NCBI GenBank assembly: GCA_003695135.1
Contig: RFIR01000439.1
Coordinates: 1 to 5,946, forward strand
Origin: Alphaproteobacteria bacterium
Lineage (GTDB): Bacteria > Pseudomonadota > Alphaproteobacteria > Rhodobacterales > Rhodobacteraceae
Length of the DNA: 5,946 nucleotides
Reading direction: 5' to 3'
The notes below the pieces were generated by a model. It saw only the letters and a program-made list of their open reading frames with translations, ran no database searches and was not told the DNA's origin. Positions 1 through 5,571 of this stretch are shown piece by piece (positions within the stretch are counted from its first letter, which is position 1; each line of letters begins with the position of its first letter). The translations under genes and the position numbers were made by a program.

Positions 1-1
1 C

Positions 2-433
2 GCCCACGCCGCCAATTCCATGCGGCTGGAAAAGGGCTATCGTGCCTGGGGCAGCGATCTGACCACCGAACGTTCGCCGCTCGAGGCCGGGCTGGCGCGA
101 TTCGTGAGAAACCGCGAACACCCCCGCTGGCAGGCGGTGAGCGACCGCGCCAATGACTGGGAGATGGTGCTGATAGAAATCCTGTCGGATACCGCCCACC
201 CATTCCATGCGCACGGGCTGTGGCAGGCGGGTCGCTGCGTCGGCATGGTCAGCTCGGCCGCATTCGGCCATCGCTGCGGCAAGTCGCTGGCGCTGGCCTG
301 GCTGCGCGACCGGGCGGCGCGATCCGGCCTTGAGCTCGACATTCTCGGCCGGCGCGTTCCGGCCCGCATCCTCGACCGCCCGCCCTTCGACCCCGACGAT
401 CTGCGCCTGCGCCACGGAGGAGAACCGATATGA
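2..433 (+). CDS. C-terminal part of a GcvT-type FAD-dependent demethylating oxidoreductase (dimethylglycine/sarcosine dehydrogenase-like), 5' end outside the window
   Basis: The frame is already open at base 2, so this is the tail (143 residues visible) of a longer protein. The ATG at 20 lies inside a conserved motif and is not a start. The tail contains NSMRLEKGYRAWGSDLT followed by SPLEAGL, the hallmark of the aminomethyltransferase (GcvT) domain in dimethylglycine, sarcosine and 4-methylaminobutanoate oxidases. Next come GRCVGMVSSAAFGHRCGKSL and a closing ILGRRVPARI-DRPPFDP segment, which match the GcvT C-terminal barrel. In this family an N-terminal FAD domain removes N-methyl groups and the GcvT domain binds tetrahydrofolate to take up the one-carbon unit; the FAD domain is not visible here. 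The usual FIGREAL-like stretch after the LEAGL motif is replaced by PRWQAVSDRAND, so the exact subfamily is open. The stop overlaps the next start by 4 bases (ATGA), which indicates translational coupling with the aminotransferase. Family call firm, substrate unknown. Confidence 0.85.
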   Translation, partial: AHAANSMRLEKGYRAWGSDLTTERSPLEAGLARFVRNREHPRWQAVSDRANDWEMVLIEILSDTAHPFHAHGLWQAGRCVGMVSSAAFGHRCGKSLALAWLRDRAARSGLELDILGRRVPARILDRPPFDPDDLRLRHGGEPI

Positions 434-1746
434 CCGATCACCCGATCCCCACCGACTGGAGCCTCGACGGCACCGCCGCACGGCGCGGGCGCTACTTTGC
501 CGCCTCGCTCACCCGCTTCACCCCGTTCCGCGACCCCATCGTGTTCCGCCTCGGGCAGGGTCAGTATCTGTGGGACAGCGAGGACAGGCGCTATATCGAC
601 CTTCTGGGCATGAATGTCTGCATCTCGGTCGGCCACGCCCATCCGCGCGTGGTCGCCGCCGCCATGGCCCAGGCGCAGGAGCTGACCCACTGCACCACCA
701 TGTTCTACCACCCCGCCCCCGCGCATCTGGCCGAGGAGCTGGCCGCCACCATGCCGGCCGGCCATGACTGGGTGGTCCATTTCACCAATTCCGGCGCCGA
801 GGCGGTCGATCTGGCGATGGTGATGGCGCGCACCTTCACCGGCAATCTCGACCTGCTGGCGCTGCGTACCGCCTATCACGGGCCGACATCGGCCGCGCAA
901 TCGGTCACCGGCATTTCCGGCTGGCGCCATCCCGGCGCGCCCGGCAATGTCGCCTTCGTGGCCGAGCCCAACCAGTATCGCGGCGTCTTCGGCCCCGGCA
1001 CGCAGCCCTATCTCGACGAGATCGAGCGCACCATCGCCACCGCCACCTCCGGCCGGGTGGCCGGCATGATCGTGGAAAGCGTCCAGGGCTATGGCGGCAT
1101 CATCGAGCTGCCGCCGGGCTACATGTCGGGTGCCGCCGAGCGGGTGCGCGCGGCGGGCGGGCTCTACATCGCCGACGAGGTGCAGTCGGGCTTCGGCCGC
1201 ACCGGCGATCATTTCTGGGGCTTCGAGGCCGATGGCGTGGTCCCCGACATCGTGGTGATGGCCAAGGGGCTGGGCAACGGCTTTCCCATCGGCGCGGTGG
1301 TGACGAGACAGGAGATCGCCGCGCCGATGGCCGAGAAGTTCATGTTCCACACCTATGGCGCCAACCCGACCTCGGCGGCGGCCGCGCGCGCGGTGCTGGC
1401 GGTGCTGCGCGACGAGGGGCTGCAGGAAAACGCCCGTATCGTCGGCGCGGCGCTGCTTTCGCGGCTGCGCGAGCTGCAGGCGCGCCACCCGGCCATCGGC
1501 GATGTGCGCGGCCGCGGGCTGATGCAGGCCATCGAGATCGTTTCGGACAGCAACGAAAAGACCCCCGACCGTGCCGCCACGGCCGAGGTGTTCGAGGCCG
1601 CCCGCGCCGAGGGGCTGATCCTGTCGAAATCCGGCCCCCACCAGTCGGTGCTGCGCATGGTGCCGCCCATGTGCCTGACCGAGGCCGATGTCGAGCAGGT
1701 CGCTGAGGGCCTCGACCGGGCCTTCGCGGCGCTGGGCGGGCGGTGA
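430..1746 (+). CDS. class III PLP-dependent aminotransferase (AGXT2/omega-aminotransferase-like)
   Basis: A complete 438-residue protein, the normal length for class III (subgroup II, fold type I) aminotransferases. Visible landmarks are the cofactor-phosphate loop around SGAEA (121-125), the ring-stacking motif AYHG (148-151), IADEVQSGFGRTG (247-259) with Asp249 contacting the pyridine nitrogen, AKGLGNG (278-284) with Lys279 as the Schiff-base lysine, and Thr308 in HTYGANP. All catalytic residues are present. The phrases RGVFG, PPGYM, WGFEADGVVPDIV and IGDVRGRGLM resemble alanine-glyoxylate aminotransferase 2-like members more than ornithine or GABA enzymes. The family transfers an amino group from an omega- or beta-amino acid to a keto acid in the cytoplasm. 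The start is supported by GGAGG at 416-420, 9 bases before the ATG, and by the ATGA overlap with the preceding demethylase. That context suggests it acts on the amine released by demethylation; this is inference, and the natural substrate cannot be read from sequence. Confidence 0.93.
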   Translation: MTDHPIPTDWSLDGTAARRGRYFAASLTRFTPFRDPIVFRLGQGQYLWDSEDRRYIDLLGMNVCISVGHAHPRVVAAAMAQAQELTHCTTMFYHPAPAHLAEELAATMPAGHDWVVHFTNSGAEAVDLAMVMARTFTGNLDLLALRTAYHGPTSAAQSVTGISGWRHPGAPGNVAFVAEPNQYRGVFGPGTQPYLDEIERTIATATSGRVAGMIVESVQGYGGIIELPPGYMSGAAERVRAAGGLYIADEVQSGFGRTGDHFWGFEADGVVPDIVVMAKGLGNGFPIGAVVTRQEIAAPMAEKFMFHTYGANPTSAAAARAVLAVLRDEGLQENARIVGAALLSRLRELQARHPAIGDVRGRGLMQAIEIVSDSNEKTPDRAATAEVFEAARAEGLILSKSGPHQSVLRMVPPMCLTEADVEQVAEGLDRAFAALGGR

Positions 1747-1786
1747 GGGAGCTGAGTTGGATTGAAGGCGAAACTCCGATTGAAAC

Positions 1787-1801
1787 GGTTTCGAAGAAAC
1801 C
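1787..1801 (+). repeat. short perfect hairpin downstream of the aminotransferase
   Basis: GGTTTC-GAA-GAAACC forms a 6-bp stem with a 3-base loop, 41 bases after the aminotransferase stop. The overlapping string GAAACGGTTTC (1782-1792) can form a competing stem. There is no T-tract after it, so it is not a typical intrinsic terminator. It sits at the outer edge of the fold-back repeat and may be part of it. Confidence 0.45.
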
Positions 1802-2090
1802 CGGTCAGCCAGAACCGGACTTTCCGCTTGGACGCCGCGAAATGCGGCGCCATCGAGGCTTGTTTATATTTTCACTGTTGATTGATAGAGACCCCTGCGA
1901 AACACCGGCATGAATGCAAAGCACCGAATCTGCCCGGTTTCCGGTAATCATGATCGCGCGCGCGTAAAGTAATTAGAAAATAGTTCTACAATCAATATTT
2001 AACAATCAACAGTGAAAATAATCGCAACATGACCAGCGCCGCATTTCGCGGCGCCCGAGCGCGGCGCCCGGGTCTGGCCAGCGGAGTTTT
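1801..2090. repeat. large imperfect inverted repeat (fold-back), arms 1801-1884 and 2003-2090
   Basis: The two arms are reverse complements of each other. The inner block, 1867-1884 against 2003-2020, is perfect over 18 bases (CAATCAACAGTGAAAATA on the right). The middle block, 1833-1850 against 2036-2053, is also perfect over 18 bases (GCGCCGCATTTCGCGGCG on the right). They are separated by diverged gaps of 16 and 15 bases. Outside the middle block the similarity continues more weakly (about 21 of 33 positions ungapped), including AGCCAGA-CCGG on the left against CCGG-TCTGGC on the right. Each middle block is also a local hairpin: CGCCGC-GAAAT-GCGGCG on the left and GCGCCGC-ATTTC-GCGGCGC on the right. 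The spacer 1885-2002 is A+T-rich. Such a structure fits a small non-autonomous mobile element or two inverted copies of one repeat. Nothing in it is convincingly coding. Confidence 0.8.
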
Positions 2091-2101
2091 GCAGAGGTCT
2101 C
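1888..2101. mobile_element. MITE-like 214-bp element with 20-bp terminal inverted repeats
   Basis: The left end (1888-1907) begins GAGACCCCTGCGAAAC. The right end (2082-2101), read on the minus strand, begins GAGACCTCTGCAAAAC. The two 20-base ends match at 17 positions. Both face outward, the geometry of transposon termini, and the 214 bases between them have no transposase. The GAGACC-yyTGC-aAAC pattern reminds me of the ends of some IS5-family insertion sequences; that is recalled, not searched. No clean target-site duplication is visible (GATA on the left, TTAT on the right), so the element would be old or altered. Its right half (2003-2090) is the arm repeated in inverted orientation just outside its left end, which suggests nested or duplicated copies. 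Confidence 0.55.
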
Positions 2102-2128
2102 TTATAATTAATTTGCATGCACGGAACT

Positions 2129-2191
2129 GGGACCCTGCAATACCTTGTGCCTTTCGGGCATTGGCTTGCAAGCGTGTCTTGCAAGGGTCTC
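2129..2191. repeat. second pair of inverted GAGACCC-TGCAA-type ends, 63 bp apart
   Basis: GGGACCCTGCAA (2129-2140) faces TTGCAAGGGTCTC (2179-2191), whose reverse complement is GAGACCCTTGCAA, so they form an inverted pair differing by one indel and one base. The right member with its flank (2176-2191) is also a direct repeat of 2086-2101 at 13 of 16 positions, linking it to the right end of the 214-bp element. A third GGTCTC lies at 2204-2209. These look like remnant ends of the same repeat family. No gene is visible between them. Confidence 0.45.
2165..2185. repeat. two copies of the palindrome CTTGCAAG spaced 13 bp
   Basis: CTTGCAAG is its own reverse complement and occurs at 2165-2172 and 2178-2185. 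Paired palindromic octamers can be dimer binding sites, but the second copy lies inside a TGCAA-type repeat end, so it may simply be repeat debris. No regulator can be named. It lies about 130 bases before the tRNA promoter. Confidence 0.35.
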
Positions 2192-2314
2192 AAGATGATA
2201 TCCGGTCTCGACAGCACCACAAATTGTCGCCTGCATCCTTCCTGACACACCACCCACACAGGCCGACACGGATGGATCATGTTCCACCTCGCGCTTCGCC
2301 CTCCGACACCCCCC

Positions 2315-2344
2315 TTGAACCCGCCGGAGGAGTGATGATATTTA
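2315..2344 (+). promoter_or_regulatory. predicted promoter of tRNA-Gly
   Basis: TTGAAC (2315-2320) is a fair -35 box. After an 18-base spacer comes TATTTA (2339-2344), preceded by TG one base upstream, as in an extended -10. Transcription would begin at about 2351, a few bases before the tRNA, which suits stable-RNA promoters. The -10 match is only 3 of 6, so position and context support this more than the boxes do. Confidence 0.5.
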
Positions 2345-2354
2345 TGCCCGTGTG

Positions 2355-2428
2355 GCGGGTATGATGTAGTGGTAGCCTGCCAGCTTCCCAAGCTGGACGT
2401 GCGGGTTCGATTCCCGCTACCCGCTCCA
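2355..2428 (+). tRNA. tRNA-Gly (anticodon CCC)
   Basis: A complete 74-base cloverleaf with an encoded CCA. The acceptor stem GCGGGTA (2355-2361) pairs with TACCCGC (2418-2424), followed by discriminator T2425 and CCA (2426-2428). The anticodon stem CCAGC/GCTGG (2380-2384, 2392-2396) closes the loop TTCCCAA with anticodon CCC at 2387-2389, which reads GGG codons. The T arm is GCGGG-TTCGATT-CCCGC (2401-2417). No terminator follows: the transporter gene begins 11 bases after the CCA, so the tRNA is probably cut out of a longer transcript. Confidence 0.97.
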
Positions 2429-2439
2429 ATGCCTCCGAG

Positions 2440-3366
2440 ATGAGCGAGCGAGCCGAACCCCGCGCCCCCGCCGATCACACCTCCAGCACCGGCCGGGCGG
2501 CGGGTTGGGCGGCAATCGCCTTGAGTGTGATCATCTGGGCCGGATATCTGGTACTGGCCCGCGGCGTGGCGCGGCAGGAGCTGTCACCGGCCGAGATCGG
2601 GGCGCTGCGTTTCGTGCCCGCCGCGCTCCTGTTCGCGCCGGTCTGGCTGCGCTGGGGGCTGAAGCCTGCGCGCATCCGCTGGCGCGACGCGATCATTGTC
2701 GGCGGGGCCGGTGGATTTGGCCTGGTCGGCTTTCTCGCCGCCGGACTCGCATTCGCCCCGGCTGCCGATGGCGGCGTGCTGACCCCGGCGACCATGCCGC
2801 TTTTCGTCGCCATCCTTGCCCGCCTCCTGCTGGGCGAGCGGTTCGGGGCGCTGCGACGTCTGGGCTTCGGGCTGATCCTGCTCGGGGCCATCGTCATCGC
2901 CGGGCGGGAACTGGCTGTGGGTGGAAACGGTGCCTGGCGCGGGCATCTGCTGCTTCTTTGCGCCGCACTGTCATGGGCCGCCTACACACTTGCCTATCGC
3001 ATCAGCGGCATGACCCCGGCCGAAGGCGCGGCGATCATCGCGCTCTGGGCCGGCATCGGATTCGTCATCTGGCTGGCCGCGGAGGGCTTTCCGCTGGCCG
3101 GGCATGGCTGGCGCTTCATCGGGTTTCACATCCTGGCCCAGGGGGTGCTGACCGGCTTCGTCGCCACGCTCGCCTTTCACTTCGCGCTGGCGCGGCTCGG
3201 AACCACGCGCTGCGCCGCGCTGGCCGCGTTGGTGCCCGGTCTGGCGGCGCTGGGGGCGTGGCTGGCGCTGGGCGAGCCGGTCGGCCCGGTCCGGCTGGCC
3301 GGTCTCCTCCTCGCCTCGGCCGGGGTGGTGCTGGCCTCCGGCGCGCTGCGTCGCGGTGGCGGCTGA
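2440..3366 (+). CDS. DMT-superfamily transporter with two EamA domains
   Basis: A 308-residue inner-membrane protein, the usual length for 10-helix EamA (RhaT/YdcZ-like) drug/metabolite transporters. Hydrophobic segments lie near residues 22-41, 51-71, 85-105, 113-131, 139-157, 167-186, 194-213, 224-247, 255-277 and 284-302. The internal duplication is clear: each half opens with a small-residue helix (SVIIWAGYLVLARG near 29-42, ALSWAAYTLAYR near 176-187) and closes with a GE motif (LLGERFGALRRLGF near 130-143, LALGEPVGPVRLAG near 275-288). Family members mostly export small metabolites or amino acids; the substrate is not predictable. The start at 2440 has no real Shine-Dalgarno sequence and lies 11 bases after the tRNA, so translation may be nearly leaderless after tRNA processing. 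In-frame TTG at 2521 or GTG at 2527 are alternatives, but they would cut into the first helix. Its stop precedes the radical SAM gene by 109 bases. Confidence 0.9.
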   Translation: MSERAEPRAPADHTSSTGRAAGWAAIALSVIIWAGYLVLARGVARQELSPAEIGALRFVPAALLFAPVWLRWGLKPARIRWRDAIIVGGAGGFGLVGFLAAGLAFAPAADGGVLTPATMPLFVAILARLLLGERFGALRRLGFGLILLGAIVIAGRELAVGGNGAWRGHLLLLCAALSWAAYTLAYRISGMTPAEGAAIIALWAGIGFVIWLAAEGFPLAGHGWRFIGFHILAQGVLTGFVATLAFHFALARLGTTRCAALAALVPGLAALGAWLALGEPVGPVRLAGLLLASAGVVLASGALRRGGG

Positions 3367-3466
3367 CGCCTCACCACGCATCAAATTCCCGCCACTACCG
3401 GCCACGGGCGCATTTGCCCACTTGTCTTCCGGCCGCCCAGCCGCAACCTGTGCCGGGACAACGCGC

Positions 3467-3472
3467 GGGAGA
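3467..3472 (+). promoter_or_regulatory. ribosome-binding site of the radical SAM gene
   Basis: GGGAGA ends 3 bases before the ATG at 3476 (4 bases if the core is read as GGAG). It decides the start in favour of 3476 over the in-frame GTG at 3356, which overlaps the transporter gene and would add a 40-residue extension without family features. Confidence 0.6.
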
Positions 3473-3475
3473 AAC

Positions 3476-4429
3476 ATGAACCGACCGGAAAGAGACTTCG
3501 TCACCCACCTGCCCTTCACCGATCCCGACTGGACGGCGGGCGGCGAGCGGCGCGCCCATGTCGGGCTGTCGGCGCTCCGCACGCTGTGGTTCAACACCGG
3601 CACGCTGTGCAACATCACCTGTGCCAACTGCTATATCCACTCCAGCCCCACCAACGATGCGCTGATCTATCTGACGCTGGAGGAGGTGGCGCGGTTCCTG
3701 CGCGAGATCCACGAGCGCGGGCTGCCGACGACCGAGATCGGCTTCACCGGCGGCGAACCCTTCATGAACCCCGAGATCATCGAGATGGCCGAGGCGGCGC
3801 TGCGCGCGGGCCATCGCGTTCTGATCCTGACCAATGCCATGCAGCCGATGATGCGCCCCGCGATGCAGGCGGGGCTGCAGCGTCTTGCGGCGGAATTCGG
3901 CGACCGGCTGGTGCTGCGGGTGTCGCTCGACCACCATACCGCCACGCATCATGACGCGCTGCGCGGGGACGGCAGCTTCGAGCGGACGCTGACCGGGATG
4001 CGCTGGCTGCGCGACAACGGCATCGCGATGGCGGTGGCCGGCCGCACGATCTGGGGCGAGAACGAGGCGGAAACGCGGGCGGGCTTTGCGGCGCTGTTTG
4101 CGGCGGAAGGTTTCGCCATCGACGCGGGCGATCCCGCGCAATGCGTGCTGTTCCCGGAAATGGACGAAGCCGCCGAGGTGCCGGAGATCACCGAAAGCTG
4201 CTGGGCCATCCTCGGCAAGTCGCCCGAGGAGGTGATGTGCGCCTCCTCGCGCATGGTGGTGCGCCGCAAGGGCTCGGCCCGCGCCACGGTTCTTTCCTGC
4301 ACCCTGCTCGCCTACGACCCGGCCTTCGAGCTGGGATCGACCCTTGCCGAGGCCGAGCGGCCGGTGGCGCTCAATCACCGCCATTGCGCGAAGTTCTGCG
4401 TGCTGGGCGGCGCGAGCTGCTCGGGCTGA
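3476..4429 (+). CDS. radical SAM protein with cysteine-rich C-terminus, function unassigned
   Basis: A 317-residue cytoplasmic enzyme. The radical SAM signature CNITCANC (Cys45, Cys49, Cys52; CX3CX2C) binds the [4Fe-4S] cluster that cleaves S-adenosylmethionine. GFTGGEP (89-95) is the SAM-binding GGE motif, and RVSLDHHTATHHDALRG (148-164) fits the strand and loop seen in the COG0535-like Fe-S oxidoreductase group. The C-terminal third has seven more cysteines (223, 242, 255, 275, 304, 308, 315), ending in CAKFCVLGGASC. This suggests an auxiliary Fe-S cluster like the SPASM/twitch extensions of peptide- and protein-modifying enzymes, although the spacing does not match a standard SPASM motif. 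No small precursor-peptide gene is visible nearby, so a RiPP role is not supported here. It lies 109 bases after the transporter on the same strand and converges with the membrane-protein gene 22 bases downstream. The superfamily call is certain; the reaction is unknown. Confidence 0.9.
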   Translation: MNRPERDFVTHLPFTDPDWTAGGERRAHVGLSALRTLWFNTGTLCNITCANCYIHSSPTNDALIYLTLEEVARFLREIHERGLPTTEIGFTGGEPFMNPEIIEMAEAALRAGHRVLILTNAMQPMMRPAMQAGLQRLAAEFGDRLVLRVSLDHHTATHHDALRGDGSFERTLTGMRWLRDNGIAMAVAGRTIWGENEAETRAGFAALFAAEGFAIDAGDPAQCVLFPEMDEAAEVPEITESCWAILGKSPEEVMCASSRMVVRRKGSARATVLSCTLLAYDPAFELGSTLAEAERPVALNHRHCAKFCVLGGASCSG

Positions 4430-4451
4430 GCAGACGCTGACGATGGGGGTA

Positions 4452-4913
4452 CTACGCCCCTCGGCTGCGACCGGGATCAAAGAGCGCGACCAGCACCAGC
4501 ATCACCGCTCCACCGGCATAGGACAGCGCGCCCAGCTCCAACACCTTGGACAGCGCGTCCAGCACCGTCTCGATATCGGCACCACTCGGCAGAGGCAGCC
4601 CCGCCCGCTCCAGCCCCCGACCCGCCTGGCTCAGCACATAGGCGATCAGGCCCAGCGGCAACAACCCGGCGCTGAGGGCCAGGAAACGCGGGCATACCCC
4701 TATCAAGGTCAGCAGCGCTACCAGACCAGCCAGCGCGAAGGAGCCGAGGAAGAGCAAAAGACCGGGCGGCAGCTCGCGGAGTTGCCTGGCTTCGAGCTGC
4801 GAGAACAGATCATGCGGCCCGACTGGGTCAGCGAGGGGTGGATTCAGCCAAGGCAAGAAAAAGCTGACCGCGATGGCGAGGGCCAGAGTGCCGGCAAGGC
4901 CGGTGAACCGCAT
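4452..4913 (-). CDS. small four-helix membrane protein of unknown function
   Basis: A 153-residue hydrophobic protein I do not recognise. Predicted membrane segments lie near residues 5-23, 51-73, 77-97 and 126-146. The first is signal-like and ends in FFLPWLNPP. A polar loop (about 27-50, with HDLFSQLEARQLRELPP) separates helices 1 and 2, and a second (about 98-125, with GADIETVLDALSKVLE) separates helices 3 and 4. The C-terminus is short and arginine-containing. The ATG has an AAAGG ribosome-binding site 8 bases upstream (plus-strand 4922-4926) and a good promoter beyond it, so this is likely a real, independently transcribed gene. It converges with the radical SAM gene across a 22-base gap. 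Codon use and G+C match the high-G+C neighbours. No catalytic motif is visible, so no function is proposed. Confidence 0.75.
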   Translation of the reverse strand: MRFTGLAGTLALAIAVSFFLPWLNPPLADPVGPHDLFSQLEARQLRELPPGLLLFLGSFALAGLVALLTLIGVCPRFLALSAGLLPLGLIAYVLSQAGRGLERAGLPLPSGADIETVLDALSKVLELGALSYAGGAVMLVLVALFDPGRSRGA

Positions 4914-4952
4914 CGAATGTACCTTTCAAGGCTCGGCATAACCGAAGTCAAA

Positions 4953-4982
4953 ATTAGAAGCAGGCCGCTCGCTCTCCGTCAA
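4953..4982 (-). promoter_or_regulatory. predicted sigma70-type promoter of the small membrane protein
   Basis: On the minus strand TTGACG (plus 4977-4982) is followed by an 18-base spacer and TCTAAT (plus 4953-4958), each 5 of 6 matches to consensus. The start point would be near 4946, giving a leader of about 33 bases that contains the AAAGG ribosome-binding site. Confidence 0.6.
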
Positions 4983-5506
4983 GACAGGGCATATAGCAGC
5001 AAATCCGTTTCTCCAGCATGGGAACGAACCAATTCGGGCATACTCCGGTTGGGGCGCTCACTCAAACCCATTACGATCGCAGCCTCATCCTAACCCAGGA
5101 GGCCGCACTCATTGATTCCATCAGTGGCTTGACCGAACGTCAGTCGCGTGCAGCAATCGCTAATCCGACTGTTTCGCAGCTCCCACACACGACCGCGCGG
5201 ATCCCTTGGCTCCGCATGGCATTACAAAGACAGGGCTGAGAATGCTGGAGTTATTTGAAATACGGTTGTATACTATTACGAGATGCGATACCATCAAGTT
5301 CATGGTCTACTCCGACATTTCCCTCAAGATAAAAAATTCTAAGAAATCCGAGATGTTTACAATAACAACCCGATGATTTTCGTGGGTCGTTCGTCCCGGA
5401 TTCAATATCGTCGATGTTGTACGCTTCTCCGACATTCGCGAGGGAACTCTTGAAAACGAATCAAACGATCAAGCTGTCCAAGTCCGGTCAAGCCGGGTCA
5501 AGCCCA
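4983..5506. other. intergenic stretch without a convincing gene; composition changes here
   Basis: No frame on either strand combines a plausible start, a ribosome-binding site and a recognisable protein. The left part is intermediate in G+C; from about 5240 it is roughly 46% and contains AT-rich strings. Small features only: a 5-bp hairpin ACCAT/ATGGT (5290-5306) and a short tandem CCGGTCAAG-CCGGGTCAAG (about 5484-5502). The string CTCCGACATT occurs near 5310 and again near 5427. The stretch separates two divergently transcribed genes (4452-4913 minus, 5572 onward plus) and may mark the edge of an acquired segment. Confidence 0.5.
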
Positions 5507-5536
5507 TTGACAGACTTAGGATGAGATCGCTACGAT
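5507..5536 (+). promoter_or_regulatory. predicted strong sigma70-type promoter of the terminal gene
   Basis: TTGACA (5507-5512) is a perfect -35 consensus. After an 18-base spacer comes TACGAT (5531-5536), 4 of 6 to the -10 consensus. Transcription would start near 5543, giving a leader of about 29 bases with a ribosome-binding site at 5561-5565. Confidence 0.6.
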
Positions 5537-5560
5537 TAACTTCTCTTTTTGATCTGCTCG

Positions 5561-5565
5561 GGAGG
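5561..5565 (+). promoter_or_regulatory. ribosome-binding site pointing to the ATG at 5572
   Basis: GGAGG within GGGAGGGAG lies 6 bases before ATG 5572-5574, an ideal spacing. It is the main evidence that translation was meant to begin at this ATG, although the next codon in the window is TGA. A GTG at 5574 is 8 bases away and also reachable, but it reads only five codons before a stop. Confidence 0.65.
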
Positions 5566-5571
5566 GAGTCG

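Noticed and set aside
37..1641. Very long minus-strand open frame (534 codons) antisense to the first two genes
   Set aside because: It is rich in His, Arg and Gly with no domain, and mirrors two well-recognised plus-strand genes. High G+C routinely opens such antisense frames.
2029..2364. Plus-strand 111-codon open frame between the repeats and the tRNA
   Set aside because: It crosses repeat ends and runs into the tRNA, has no ribosome-binding site and no protein-like features.
2411..2428. tRNA-Gly 3' end as an integration (att) site for a mobile island
   Set aside because: A chromosomal-type transporter gene follows within 11 bases, and no copy of the tRNA 3' end is seen elsewhere in the window.
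3356..3475. Upstream GTG start for the radical SAM gene
   Set aside because: It overlaps the transporter gene, lacks a ribosome-binding site, and adds residues unlike the family. ATG 3476 has GGGAGA upstream.
3367..3475. Precursor-peptide gene for the radical SAM enzyme in the upstream gap
   Set aside because: No start with a ribosome-binding site and no short Cys- or Gly-rich peptide can be read in the gap or in the 22 bases downstream of the enzyme.
4446..4460. GGGGT-ACTAC-GCCCC hairpin as a bidirectional terminator between the convergent genes
   Set aside because: Only a 5-bp stem with a wobble pair and no T-tract on either side; it also overlaps the minus-strand stop codon.
3395..4480. 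Minus-strand open frame of 361 codons opposite the radical SAM gene
   Set aside because: Low-complexity Arg/Ala/Gly/His composition and complete overlap with a motif-verified gene.
5018..5239. Plus-strand 73-codon open frame in the gene-poor stretch
   Set aside because: No ribosome-binding site before the ATG, no recognisable domain or hydrophobic pattern, and a position across the compositional change.
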